Assembly (NCBI GenBank): GCA_020650975.1
Contig: JAIPMN010004268.1
Location: 1 to 30,242, forward strand
Direction: 5' to 3'
DNA: 30,242 nucleotides
Origin: Apostichopus californicus
Taxonomy: Eukaryota; Echinodermata; Holothuroidea; Aspidochirotida; Stichopodidae
The notes beneath the pieces were generated by a model. It was not told the origin of the DNA, searched no databases, and saw only the letters and a list, made by a program, of their open reading frames with translations. Shown piece by piece: positions 21,301-30,061 of the stretch (positions are counted from its first letter, which is position 1; the number at the start of each line of letters is the position of its first letter). A program made the translations under genes and the position numbers.

Positions 21301-24300
21301 GTGTTCCCCTACATGAGGACAGATAGGTGCCAGTAGGAGCACTTGTTTCTCGATAAACTGAAGGATGAGATCACGATGGACACCCTGCGATGACCATTCA
21401 CGATATCTGTCCCTGGCAGCCTGTGATCGAAGCAAAATAAAGCTACAACTTTTACGGCAAAACATACAAGAAAGACTAAAAAAATAGTCAGTATAGAGTC
21501 TGTAATCGAACGCACGACCCGACTTTAACGCACAAAATCGGCAAAATGTGGTATATGATATGAAGATTACAATCATATTAAGTCTAACATCTGTCACCCT
21601 GTTGCCGGTGGTTTGACAGTCGACATATCGGATTTACCTGGAATTCAAAGAAACCGGTCTTCAAAGCCTCCTTGTAAAGCATCAGTGAGTAATTCTTGTC
21701 AGTCTCTCTGATCAATGCGTTCATCTGACTTTCAAAGACCCGATCCTGGAAAGAATCTTTCGGCCCCGTCCTCAGCTTGTCCTTGCCCTCCAGCATCTCT
21801 TGGGTCCACTCCAGGAAATTGTAAAGACGGAGGATCCCCGCGTCCGCCATGTCCTCAACGAAGTTAGCGTCCTCGATGGCTAGATCACCGCTATCTGCCA
21901 AGGCTAGTCTCATTCCTGAAGGTCAGGATGGATTAAAGACTTTAAATTCATCAAAATTCAAAGTCAAAAATGAGTGTTTTTAAGCCCATGCCTTGTTTGG
22001 GTAAATTAGAGACTGTGATCAGAGTTTTTCAAAAGGAAAGGATCAAATTTATTCTACATCTAAGTAGGTAGTTTGAGGATATTTTAAGTGCAATGAAAAT
22101 TAATCCCATTATCGTAGGAGAGGAGCGAGAAAACAGTTATAATTATAATATTAATACTGATAAAATGTTTGGACTAATTTTTATCATGATTTGAAACAAC
22201 ACTAAAATAGTCAAGCTTATTGATCTACACCTAAGTGGGAATTTATTATTGAAATAATATTAAACTATTTTATCAAAACCCAAGGAGGTAAAATGACGCC
22301 AGGTTCCATTAAATGCATTAGTAATAGATTTTGTGAGCTTCAGGTCAAACCAACTGCAAAGGTTACGGACATAGAGGCTAGACATGCATTACAGAAACAT
22401 GATTACAAATGCACAGGTAAGAGGCTAGACATGGGTCACAGAAAAACATGAGAATGATATGGGACATAACTAACAAAGAGTTCAACTTGACCTGTCTATT
22501 CCAAGAACAAGAAAATGAAAGCCACAGAATATTACATACTTAAATATAGAAATAGATAGGAAGACATTTAAGTAACTTTGAGTTGTAAATCTTCCAACAG
22601 ATAACTAGATCACGGTTCCATTTCAATCCTGCGAGAATTTCATAACGAAAAGTGAAAGAGACAACTCCACTTCCGTGACGCTCACCGTCGGCTGAAAATT
22701 TCTCCAACGCCTGACAGAGGGTCAAGAAATTTCCGGTGGATTTGCTCATCTTCTCGTTGTTGAGTAGAAGATGGCCGTTGGTCCGGATCTCTTTGGGCCA
22801 CCTGCTGGGTTCGTCGGGCCACATGGCGCAGTGGTTGTACAGGTAGTAAGTGAGATGGTTCTGGACAAGGTCCTTCCCCGATACCCTGACATCGACTCCG
22901 TACCAATAGTTGAACTCGTTCCTCAATTTATTCAGAGATGCTTTGGGAATCTTAGTGTTAGGGAATGGTTTCTTGGGATAAAAGATGTAGTCCCATACTT
23001 CAGGTGTCATTTGCTCAGGCCTATGTGGGGAGACAAAAAAATTGCAATGAATTCATAATTATTTTTTTTTCACATCAGCAATGAAACTAGCTGTACCAGA
23101 AAAAAAGGGGGCATGAGCAAGTAGAAATGTGCATCAAGCTTAATGCCTTCAATATAGAAATATGCATAAAATTTAAAGCATTAAATGTACATGCATAAAG
23201 CATTTCTGTGAAGGTTTCAAACTTAAATAGGGATTGTTTCCATGGACCTATTAGTTCCGAGAGGTACCTCATCTCGCAAATATTGTTGTAGTGGCAGCGT
23301 GCATTAGCAAGGTAATCTCGTCCTCACTGAATGTCAATACCAGCCAGAGAAGCTTCGCTTTGCTTCGCTTTTCAGACCCCAGTTAAAAAATAGGCCTTTG
23401 CAATCACCATAATACTACAAATATTGACCACTTACTTGATCTTAATAGGACTAGGTCCTGAACCATCAAACACCCCACCCTGTAGTAGATGACATACAGT
23501 GTAGTAGGACATATAGATGGTGGAATCAGACAAGGACTCGATCAGGTACTGTGGATCCCAGGGTAGCTTGGTTCCTGCGATATCAAGAGGAGGATGAAAT
23601 AAATCACAAATCCACGAAAAGAAAACAAAAACATCATAGCTTCTATAATTCTGACCTGTTTACAGTAACAAACAAATCTGAATGTAAACAAGGTTAAAGG
23701 GCCTGCCTGATGTTTTCATCATAGTAGCATCCTCTTCTAAGATGGATGAACAAAACTTTAACTATCATACGAAAGGAAAAAGTCGCAGATGTATACCGAA
23801 CGAGAGACCAGCTTACAGTTACAGCTTGCATATGGAAGTAACTGTATTCCACTTTCTGAGATCTGTTCTACAAGGTGTGTAAAGGGTCACTTCACTTTAA
23901 ATGGTGGGTGTAGTTATTAACAGTAATTTTCCTGTCTCGAGTCAACGACTCTGGTCACTGTACTATCTGTACGGGAAAACACTTGTTATCGTCAGTTTAC
24001 TTTGGAAATTCAGTGACTTGAATAATTACTCAATCCCACACTGGTAGCTAGTCCAATATTTCAAAACGAGCAGTAATCACTACAGGTTTTCCTCTGGTAC
24101 CAAAGTGGTGCAATTAGCTGATATATAACACAATCAATTAATGATTATGACAACCTCATCCCTCCTTTCTATTTATAATGTAGATAAAGGCCATATTAAT
24201 GTTAGCTATGAAAGCATGGTATGCACTGGCATGGTGTTGATATTTAGTTTGCAATGCAATAGAAATGGCTTGGCCTGGAGTACAGGCTCCATGAAGGATT

Positions 24301-24994
24301 GCACATAGCTCTGTAATATACAATGTCTTCATAGGCCAATCCCCAGATGAAATAAACTACAAGAATTTGATGTAAGTAAAATTACTAATTTGTCCAGTTT
24401 CAATAGATCTAACAGGCATCCTGTTATCAGCATTAAGGAATCAATACACTAGCTACTGCCATAACAATCACAGAGTTTTAATCATATTAAAAAAAAAGTT
24501 TAAACTGATCAACAAGAACATCTCAATAAGCAGATATACTCAAAGAAACAGGTGAATGTGAGTAGTTAGATCTTACCGAGGCCATAGGATCTTGAACAAG
24601 CATGGTGGTGCAGCCAATCAAGCGTAACTTTAAAGTTGGCTCTGGTCTCGTTAGAGTGACTATAGATAAACAACCAATGGGGAGGGATGTTAACTTATTG
24701 TTGTTGTCTTTCCTCAACACCAACAAAAATTCATGAATGAAAGAAGGAAAGAACTGAGCAGCTGAAATCCAATTTGTACCTGATGAGGGAGGGAAGGGTG
24801 GGTCAGGAGGTGGATACAGCCCTGAGGACTTTGAGAATGTGAAGGGGGCCAGAGAAAATAGAATGATCATAATAGTTATTTTTACGACGCCCAATAATCA
24901 TAACAATAATAATAAGCAGTTATTTTTACGACGCCCAATAATAATAATCATATTAATAGTCATAATAACAATAATAATAATAATAATAATAATG

Positions 24995-25026
<32 letters not shown>

Positions 25027-28000
25027 GATAATGATAATAATAATAATACGCAGTTATTTTTACACGCCCAAGCGACCACAAATGTGGGAGAAACTCGCAA
25101 GGGCTTATGGATTACAACTTAAACGTCGGGTGGCTTCCAATTCAACATTTTAACTCAAATTTGGAAACCTTTCAATTTAGAAAGTCTTTTCAGACGGGAA
25201 AACCGTAGATTGCTCTTGGATGAAAAATCCACCTTACTATAACCCGGACGCGTTTCCAACACGGAACCTTCCTAATGCTAAGCCTCATTGCTTCAAATGC
25301 CACCGCCTTTATCCATTTCGGCAACAGCACAGATTATATATGGGATAAGGAATAGTCTTAATCCATTTTGATAATATACTAAAGGAAAAATGAAATGACC
25401 AACAATGGTGGACCTGGTGACATGACTGCTCCTGGTGCCTGAGCTTGCTCTCTACACTGAACTGAATATAAAAAGAAAAAACATCGTCCATCGAGTAATT
25501 ACTTACGTATTTGTGTTTTCTAACGCTTGTTGTGTGATTTTTTTCCACTTTTCTTCACCATAATCTAAGAACCATTGGTCACAGAGGGCGACAACACACT
25601 CATCGCCAGACCGCGACATCACCATTTTCTCTGGCTCAAAGTAAACCAGCGCTTCGTTGCTTGCGATCATGTCATTCTGGACTAACTTCTTCACGTCTTG
25701 TACTTTCTGGCCAGAGTACTTCCCCACTTTCAAAACCTGAGAGAACAAATCCGAGATAAAGATGTGAAATTGACCTCAACCAGAGAGTTGGAAGTTTTTA
25801 ACTTCTGGTTAATATGATGTTATGAAAGAAATCAACAAGTGCAGCCAACTTAAACATTGGCAAATACAAACAAAGATCTATTGTCATAGTGTAAATAGAA
25901 CAATACCCTTCCTCTGTGAGGAAGGATATTAAACTTGTTCAGCTTGACTTTAGCGTCATATTTAAACATGTTCAGATCCCACCAAACTCGACTTTTTTGC
26001 ATCAGTAGACTGAAACCAGTACCACAATTTGTTCCCAGAATATGAATTGCTAAATGTCTCCACTTTTGGCAGCAATGGAGTGATATCACAGCAGAATATG
26101 AGCTGCATAAGCCATCTGATTTGATAACGTTTTAGTGACTCACAAATGGCTTTTGAGATTTGAAATAGTGAATTACTGTAGCCATTAGTAAACAAGAAAT
26201 AAGTTGCTACTCTTATCATATATGGCAAACAGTAATTGTCTAATACGTATGCCTCACAAATGTTGTTATCTCAAGCATAAATCTTCGACTGAACACATCG
26301 TCGTCATGGCGACAGAGCTCTTTTATACTCACTCCTTCGTAAAATCCTTTCAGGTAGACCTTGGCTTTTGCTTCGGCCAGTTGATCTTTGTCGTTTTGAC
26401 TTTTCACTTTGAATTCGTCGCAGGCCTGGATCGCTGACAAGTCTCCGTACTCTGGCACGTCGATGATCGGTATCGGGGCAAACGGTAACACCATCTCGTC
26501 TTTCAGACCATACTTCGCTCGGAAATCCTGAAATGTCGACCGGTTTGTAAATCTCAAATAGACAGCATCACATAAAGATATGAATGATCTGAGCTATCGA
26601 TAAATCTTCATTCCAAGAATAATCTTACCACCCTCCTTTATCCTTAAATCCCCCAAAAATATGAAAAGAAGATGAAGAAAATCTCAAATATATGCCATGA
26701 CATAAAATATATAAACACTTTCCTGTCAACATACCCTCATAGCATGAAATGAAATTACAAGAATATATTTATCTGATGAAAATAACATCAGAAGTACTTG
26801 TAGAGAGCAAACTTTGTTAATAATAATCCCCTCATGGTGATACAATGTGGCCCCTTCCTGTCCCCCCCACCCCCCTCAATCATACCCTTTAACCAAACTG
26901 CATTAAGGCGTCAATCGACTTACTGGCCAGAAGAAACGTTTCATAGGCAGTTAAAGAGACTTATGTGTTATGAAACATTATGTCCAATCAAGGAAACCAG
27001 ACAGAGGTCTTTATTTAAAGTGAGCAAGGCCGAACCTTCTTATTCTGAAGATCTCTGAGTGCAGCATAGTCATCGGGGGCATCAGAAGGGACGCTGGTCA
27101 CCACTCCTGTTCCTTTGTTCTCCTTGATGGTCAGCATCGGGAGGGTGTAGATCTTGTCGTAGGAGGTCATCGGTGCCTTCAGAGGAATACCCATTATATC
27201 CTGTGGAAACAGAAACATATCAGCAAAATATGCCATACATATCAGCAATAAATAAACCATACATATCAGCAATACAAAACATATCAGCAATATAAACCAT
27301 ACATATCAGCAATACAAAACATATCAGCAATATAAACCAGACATATCAGCAATACAAAACATATCAGCAATATAAACCATACATATCAGCAGTACAAAAC
27401 ATATCAGCAATATAAACCAGACATATCAGCAATACAAAACATATCAGCAATATAAACCATACATATCAGCAGTACAAAACATATCAGCAATATAAACCAT
27501 ACATATCAGCAATATTAACCTGTTACACCATGCTCCACCATATCGGGAGCAAAACATATCAGCAATATATATACCATACATATCAGCAATCCATAACATA
27601 TCGGCAATATAAACCCATTACGCCACACTCCTTCACCATATCTCAACCTATGGTTGTTTTTAGCCCTCCACTCAGCGTCATCTTTTGCTACAGTGACTCA
27701 AATGGCAGTCTGACATTAAATGCTTGTATTGAACAACTCCTACCAGAGAAAATAGAAGAAAAGAGTTGCTCTGTTTAGGAGATAGCTTGGTTTGAGATTC
27801 TGACTGCCATTAATGGATGATGTCATATAACTAGTGGGATAAGGCGGTAAAACCCTTTTTAGTTTCTCTTTGTTTTAATTTTGTTACCATGGTGAACATA
27901 CACAGGACTCATGAAACTGCTTAATGTAAGGTCACATTATAAACCTCACGGTTGTAGAATGGGCATAGCCAAAACCGATATACATGTAAAGGAAAATGAG

Positions 28001-30061
28001 CAATGCAGTGAAAAAAACAGTGAAACATTGAAAATTTAAGCACAAGTGGGTTTATGATGTTATATTTAGACTTGTTCAAGTCTTCAGTCTTATCATTGCA
28101 GCATTATTACCATTTATGTCTTCCAAATGGAATTAGATTAGTCAAAGCTGTTTGCGCGAGTTGTTCATCAATAGTGTCTCTAACAAGTGATGATGGTTGG
28201 TTCTGCTGTTCCTTCAACTAATCAATATTAAACTTCAAATTCAAACTACATTAAAAGTGTTCAATAACTTATACAAATTTAACTTTGCTTACTTCAACAG
28301 ATTTCATTACGCTTGGATATGTTTTGCAAGTGAACACCTGATAACCATCACTGTATTTTGAGACTTTATTTTCAACTCTTAAATGACCCATACATCCTGG
28401 TATCTTCCATCGTTACCATTTGTCCTCCACCCTCAATTCACTATGAAGATTGTTCATATCGTGCCCAGTGCATACTGTTGTGCTATGACTAACTGCTGGC
28501 TCGACAGGATTTCCAATGCAATTATTTGCAAAGAGCAGCATAAATTGTTAACCCATAGTTTTTTATGTATGTCCACAGATTGTTAACATGATACTTCATT
28601 TTCTCACTGAGTCATCTATAATATTAGTTTTCTTTTCATATTTCTGTGATGAAAGAAAGAGTTATTGTTTCTGACATCAATGTCAATATTAACTATGTTA
28701 GAATCATCATCACCATAGCTCATACTACCCAAACTAAACAACACAAACAAAGTAATGTTTAAAAGAAAAAAACAAACACGTACAGTAACCAATGGTTCTG
28801 TGATGTCAATTCTAGACTTGCTCAAGTCTTCAGTTTACCATGGATGCACACAATGCAACAGTGTATGAGAATACTATCATCATAAACATCTCTAACACAT
28901 TGGTTGTGTTTGCTGCTTCTTTAAAGCTTAAAGTATATCTCTCATACCTGGCCAGTCAAAACTGCAAGCTCCTTCACTTCCCCTTCCTTTGGTAAGATTC
29001 CTTGGAAAGATGCGTTCCTCGCAGATCGACGAGTGCTGACGAATATCTCGCCCTTGGTATTCTCGTAGGCTATGTAAGGAATATTTGGTGCCACCCAGCA
29101 GTTGGTTTGACCGTACATTGTCTCAGGCCTGAGAGTGGCTGCTATGAGATACACACTTTTGCCTTCAAATTTCCTGAAAGAAAATTTCAATCAGAGAGTT
29201 TACACATAGAGGGTTGGAATGCCTGACCTTGCTAGGCTTAGTAGCCTATATGATTAATGTTGGGCCTAGGCTTTGTTTAACACAGAGTAATGCTTATATG
29301 TAACAGGAAGGCCTAAAGTCACATATATATTCAAACTTACTTTGCTAGGCTTAGGCCTAGTAGCCTATATTATTAACATTTGGACTAGCAGCAACTAGTA
29401 GCTATGTTGTTTAGCTTGCACATTCACCTTGTGTGTTTCATGAATCACCTATGCCTCTAGCTTTACATATTTAGGTAATTACAAGTTTTACAACTAATAT
29501 CAACTCCATTATGGACACTGTCTGGATATAATTTGATAATCTATAACAGTGGTAACAGCATTTTAGAAACAGTTTAGGAAAATTAGAAATACTACCACTC
29601 TTGAAAAAGGAGACCTGGGGGGGGGGGGTCGGGCTACAAAACAGATGACACCCAACTTCAAACACATAATAATCTAGTGTTTAACAAATACCTTAGAGGT
29701 TAATATACTTTATTTACCACAGTTAGTGGAAAGGATACAACTTTCTGCACAAAACGAAACGCAGATTTTTTGCATTTATGTTGCAAATTTGGTCTATACT
29801 GCAAGTTCTGACTTACTTCAGCTTTGGAGGATATGGAGTTAAGACCTTCATCTTTATCAGGGTGTACTCTTGGGGACCGACACCTTCTCCGCTGTATCTG
29901 TCGTGATCCATGCACGGTTGGCCATCCTTAGGAGAGTAAATGGTATGACGCTTCCCAAACTTGATCTTACCCCTCTCCTTCAGGCGATAGAACTGCCATT
30001 TCACGAAAGAATCGTAGTACGGGTTGGCGTCGGTTGTGATGAATGATCTTCTCCAATCAAC
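15099..30061 (-). CDS. LARS1: Leucyl-tRNA synthetase, cytosolic (LARS1), 17 exons, 5' part outside the window
   Basis: Class I synthetase that charges tRNA-Leu with leucine using ATP in the cytosol. In animals it is part of the multi-tRNA-synthetase complex, and in mammals it also reports leucine to mTORC1 through RagD. Exons, in order on the - strand, start at 30061, 29173, 27200, 26527, 25736, 24659, 23574, 23020, 21915, 21420, 19455, 18828, 18062, 16988, 16568, 16203 and 15304. They total 2928 bases, or 975 residues plus TGA. Seen: [11 protein letters not shown], editing-domain motifs [15 protein letters not shown] and [36 protein letters not shown] (KMSKS at 22738-22752), [12 protein letters not shown] and the C-terminal GHFS..I and DDPVLGPR motifs. 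Residue order is collinear with human LARS1 (about 1176 residues, from memory). The missing N-terminus would carry HIGH. All phases close; the 18700/18062 junction is about eight residues short of human and may hide a microexon. It is not mitochondrial LARS2, which lacks this archaeal/eukaryotic-type CP1 and C-terminal domain. Confidence 0.98.
15896..15905. other. Assembly gap (10 N) beside a 17-base C run
   Basis: Ten N at 15896-15905 are flanked by CCC on one side and seventeen C on the other, inside the last LARS1 intron (15305-16070). The true length of the C tract is unknown and the gap may be larger than ten bases. Confidence 0.97.
16071..16203 (-). CDS. LARS1: LARS1 exon p
   Basis: Encodes [40 protein letters not shown] and RGIK plus G before GTAGTA. 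It matches human [20 protein letters not shown] and NRGIK. The acceptor is CTCCGGCAG. Confidence 0.94.
16261..16350. repeat. 47-bp tandem duplication in LARS1 intron o-p
   Basis: AAGTTTACTAGTGTTACAAC begins at 16261 and again at 16308, each followed by AGGGTTAG(C/T)AATGATTC. The second copy has a few substitutions. It lies in the intron between exons o and p. Confidence 0.88.
16473..16568 (-). CDS. LARS1: LARS1 exon o
   Basis: Thirty-two codons: [20 protein letters not shown] and [12 protein letters not shown], between ATACCAG and GTAAGC. It corresponds to human [20 protein letters not shown] followed by PGKP. A near-copy of its acceptor and first codons lies 95 bases upstream on the - strand, as described under the decoy. 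Confidence 0.95.
16540..16760. repeat. Degenerate local duplication around the exon o acceptor
   Basis: CAACACCTTCAAGCTGGTAT (exon o start and acceptor, read on +) recurs as CAACAACTTCAAGCTGTTAT near 16651. GAATAAACATGACA and AATGGAATGATTTCAA also recur nearby (about 16578-16600 and 16711-16760). The copy upstream of exon o preserves a CAG acceptor at 16665-16663. Confidence 0.75.
16884..16988 (-). CDS. LARS1: LARS1 exon n
   Basis: Thirty-five codons: [20 protein letters not shown] and [15 protein letters not shown], between TTTTTAG and GTAAGA. EFDEK..L...L.YL..SL. matches the human C-terminal region. No long open frame spans this exon, so it rests on homology and phase. Confidence 0.93.
17145..17848 (+). 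mobile_element. Truncated non-LTR retrotransposon 3' end (CR1/L2-like)
   Basis: The + strand frame ending at TGA 17315-17317 contains [16 protein letters not shown] then [15 protein letters not shown]. This resembles the conserved reverse-transcriptase tail GDRAFSVAAPKLWN..P and SPSL.SFK..LKT.LF of CR1/L2-type LINEs. A 3' UTR follows, and after an inserted element it resumes with CCATGAGCGTCTTTGTGACG, then a tail of TTATTATTATTGTTATTA (17829-17846). It is 5'-truncated, opposite in orientation to LARS1, in the intron between exons m and n. Confidence 0.72.
17369..17729. mobile_element. 361-bp inverted-repeat element inserted in the LINE 3' UTR
   Basis: The left end reads AAGGGATGCGCCCAC. The right end, read on the other strand, is CAGGGATGTGCCTCA, matching at 11-12 of the first 15 positions. 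Both sides are flanked by TTTGTC (17363-17368 and 17730-17735), a candidate target duplication. Terminal CAGGGATG suggests a non-autonomous hAT-like element, although a full 8-bp duplication is not clear. The interior is G/C-rich, with repeated CCCAGCACT and a GGGGAGGGGGACACCCCG stretch. Open frames inside are not genes. Confidence 0.62.
17976..18062 (-). CDS. LARS1: LARS1 exon m, 5' boundary uncertain
   Basis: Encodes [20 protein letters not shown] and VMPFVQHIK, ending at GTAAGG. It is clearly homologous to human [20 protein letters not shown]. The sequence before it is TTTTCCAGAGAAC. Using the second AG keeps phase 0 with exon l and starts at 18062. Using the first AG (exon from 18064) would need an unseen upstream microexon ending in G. 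Confidence 0.88.
18063..18699 (-). other. LARS1 intron l-m, possible missed microexon
   Basis: A 637-bp intron with a long G run on the + strand (about 18478-18492). About eight residues present in human LARS1 are missing across it. I searched by eye for a 22-28-base microexon ending in G and found no convincing candidate. Confidence 0.45.
18700..18828 (-). CDS. LARS1: LARS1 exon l
   Basis: Encodes [40 protein letters not shown] and MHE. The basic linker is followed by IYVAKNYPPWQ-like sequence. The acceptor is CCTTTTAG and the donor GTAAGT. Human continues with about eight more residues before NKVIAS, which are not accounted for here. Confidence 0.95.
19321..19455 (-). CDS. LARS1: LARS1 exon k
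   Basis: Encodes [40 protein letters not shown] and KEASK, phase 0 at both ends. ASWPV.G.V.EVL..SSQ.L and DLRLRL match human LARS1. This is the start of the eukaryotic C-terminal region, involved in tRNA contacts and complex assembly in the human enzyme. Confidence 0.96.
19561..20912. mobile_element. Non-autonomous hAT-like DNA transposon with intact 8-bp target duplication
   Basis: Ends are TAGCGTTGTGCGGTA on the left and, on the opposite strand, TAGGGTTGTGCGGGA on the right, 13 of 15 identical. The element is flanked by perfect CTATAAAA copies (19553-19560 and 20913-20920), the 8-bp duplication expected of hAT transposases. Subterminal regions share GAATCCCGGTAT and ACCGGTAGT words. There is no transposase frame, so it is non-autonomous. 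Its CpG-bearing, CCGG-rich ends contrast with the surrounding intron. Confidence 0.87.
20945..21092 (-). repeat. tRNA-like SINE head (degenerate) on the - strand
   Basis: On the - strand from 21084, GGTGGGATAGCGCAGTTGGT gives a good RNA polymerase III A box (TAGCGCAGTTG, 21077-21067). GATTCAAATTC (21033-21023) follows as a B box after 33 bases, a normal tRNA spacing. The acceptor and T stems do not pair, so it is not a working tRNA gene. It is a tRNA pseudogene or, more likely, the head of a SINE whose body runs to a T/TA-rich tail near 20930. Confidence 0.6.
21280..21420 (-). CDS. LARS1: LARS1 exon j, anticodon-binding domain
   Basis: Exactly 47 codons: [40 protein letters not shown] and IWKLLGK. 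LLLAP.CPH..EHIW.LLGK is a conserved class I anticodon-domain signature. The donor is AAG|GTTAGC. The next intron carries the SINE head and the hAT-like element. Confidence 0.97.
21638..21915 (-). CDS. LARS1: LARS1 exon i, start of anticodon-binding domain
   Basis: Encodes [36 protein letters not shown] and [11 protein letters not shown] before GTAAAT. It follows human [20 protein letters not shown] closely, with one additional residue (AI.EDANF). It runs from the end of the catalytic domain into the helical anticodon-binding domain. Confidence 0.97.
21916..22685 (-). other. LARS1 intron h-i
   Basis: A 770-bp AT-rich intron. A short phrase, GAGGCTAGACATG, occurs twice near 22374 and 22422. 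No other structure was recognised. Confidence 0.5.
22686..23020 (-). CDS. LARS1: LARS1 exon h, KMSKS catalytic loop
   Basis: The largest exon here (335 nt). It encodes [55 protein letters not shown] and KFSAD. KMSKS (22738-22752) is the mobile class I signature that stabilises the leucyl-adenylate transition state. It is intact, which argues for an active enzyme. The donor after the one-base phase is GTGAGC. Confidence 0.98.
23436..23574 (-). CDS. LARS1: LARS1 exon g
   Basis: After GATATCGCAG it encodes [37 protein letters not shown] and SGPSPIKI, ending AA before GTAAGT. It corresponds to human [31 protein letters not shown] is part of the catalytic core. The phase (2 in, 2 out) fits both neighbours. 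Confidence 0.97.
23575..24576 (-). other. LARS1 intron f-g
   Basis: A 1002-bp AT-rich intron without a recognised repeat, RNA gene or further exon. Confidence 0.5.
24577..24659 (-). CDS. LARS1: LARS1 exon f (83 nt)
   Basis: A short exon found by homology and phase. After TATAG it reads T, CAC TCT AAC, then [20 protein letters not shown] and RSYGL plus G before GTAAGA. It matches human [20 protein letters not shown]. The one-base start and one-base end fit exons e and g exactly. Open frames in other phases across this spot are shadows. Confidence 0.95.
24883..25060. repeat. AAT/ATG microsatellite interleaved with a repeated ACGACGCCC motif
   Basis: Three copies of AGTTATTTTTACGACGCCCA or a close variant (about 24876, 24918 and 25052) alternate with ATAATAATAAT-type microsatellite, the longest part at about 24966-25047. 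This lies in LARS1 intron e-f. The pattern looks like repeated expansion of a transposon tail, but no full element was identified. Confidence 0.7.
25061..25330. repeat. Possible mobile-element remnant in LARS1 intron e-f
   Basis: GC- and CpG-richer sequence (AACTCGCAAGGGC, AACGTCGGGTGG, ACCCGGACGCGTTTCC) follows the microsatellite directly. Its composition differs from the surrounding intron. No protein match or terminal repeat was recognised, so it is only a candidate. Confidence 0.3.
25507..25736 (-). CDS. LARS1: LARS1 exon e
   Basis: Encodes [19 protein letters not shown], then [20 protein letters not shown] and YGEEKWKK, ending ALENTN plus AC before GTAAGT. The [15 protein letters not shown] block is the return into the Rossmann catalytic fold after the editing insertion. 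The acceptor is TTCTCTCAG. Confidence 0.97.
25737..26332 (-). other. LARS1 intron d-e
   Basis: A 596-bp AT-rich intron. Short open frames cross it, but none shows synthetase sequence, and exons d and e join in frame without them. Confidence 0.5.
26333..26527 (-). CDS. LARS1: LARS1 exon d
   Basis: Encodes [20 protein letters not shown], then [20 protein letters not shown] and onward to YLKGFYEG, ending at GTGAGT. It corresponds to human [20 protein letters not shown]. This segment closes the CP1 domain. It is 195 bases, phase 0 at both ends. Confidence 0.97.
26528..27035 (-). other. LARS1 intron c-d
   Basis: A 508-bp intron with a C-rich run (CCCCCCCACCCCCC, about 26862-26875). Otherwise featureless. 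Confidence 0.5.
27036..27200 (-). CDS. LARS1: LARS1 exon c, editing-site aspartate motif
   Basis: Encodes [20 protein letters not shown], then [34 protein letters not shown] and K. The SVPSD.PDD motif holds the universally conserved Asp that anchors the amino group of the editing substrate. The acceptor is TTTCCACAG. The donor AAG|GTTCGG is weak but is the only one that joins in frame to the next exon. Confidence 0.97.
27201..28947 (-). other. LARS1 intron b-c
   Basis: A 1747-bp intron containing the 40-bp array next to the exon c acceptor. It also has two similar segments centred on GACTTGTTCAAGTCTTCAGT (about 28070) and GACTTGCTCAAGTCTTCAGT (about 28814). No additional exon is seen. Confidence 0.6.
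27215..27605. repeat. Tandem array of a 40-bp unit (two 20-bp halves) beside exon c
   Basis: From 27261 to 27500 there are exactly six 40-bp units, each ACATATCAGCAATACAAAAC followed by ATATCAGCAATATAAACCAT. Degenerate units extend on both sides. Variants AGTAC/AATAC and CCAG/CCAT partly alternate, hinting at an 80-bp higher-order step. The array starts about 15 bases from the exon c acceptor. Confidence 0.95.
28948..29173 (-). CDS. LARS1: LARS1 exon b, editing-domain threonine-rich motif
   Basis: Completes a Lys codon, then [20 protein letters not shown] and QTNCWVAPN, ending AVLTGQ before GTATGA. LRPET is the threonine-containing part of the CP1 hydrolytic site that clears mischarged tRNA-Leu. 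The following intron (27201-28947) is the second longest of the LARS1 introns in the window and contains the 40-bp array. Confidence 0.98.
29226..29390. repeat. Imperfect direct repeat of a GCTAGGCTTAG segment in intron a-b
   Basis: CTTGCTAGGCTTAGTAGCCT (about 29229) and TTTGCTAGGCTTAGGCCTAG (about 29340) begin two related segments of about 45 bp, both followed by TATAT.ATTAA. Words such as AGGCCTAG are palindromic and also occur near 1690 in light-chain intron 1. This may be a dispersed repeat family. Confidence 0.55.
29817..30061 (-). CDS. LARS1: LARS1 exon a (first in window), start of CP1 region
   Basis: Starts in phase 0 after CAG at 30064-30062 with [19 protein letters not shown] and includes [20 protein letters not shown] and [10 protein letters not shown]. 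It ends with two bases (AA) before donor GTAAGT. These words are nearly identical to human LARS1. They lie at the entry to the editing domain, where the [10 protein letters not shown] stretch is a eukaryotic hallmark. Confidence 0.98.

Noticed and set aside
22771..23058. Open frame of about 95 codons on the + strand
   Set aside because: It is antisense to LARS1 exon h, whose - strand translation carries KMSKS; a shadow of the conserved exon.
24839..25153. Isoleucine-rich open frame
   Set aside because: It is a translation of the AAT/ATT microsatellite and the adjacent repeat, not a gene.
27261..27500. Regular 40-bp repeats that could look like a CRISPR array
   Set aside because: Both halves of each unit are repeats, there are no unique spacers, and the array sits in an animal intron.
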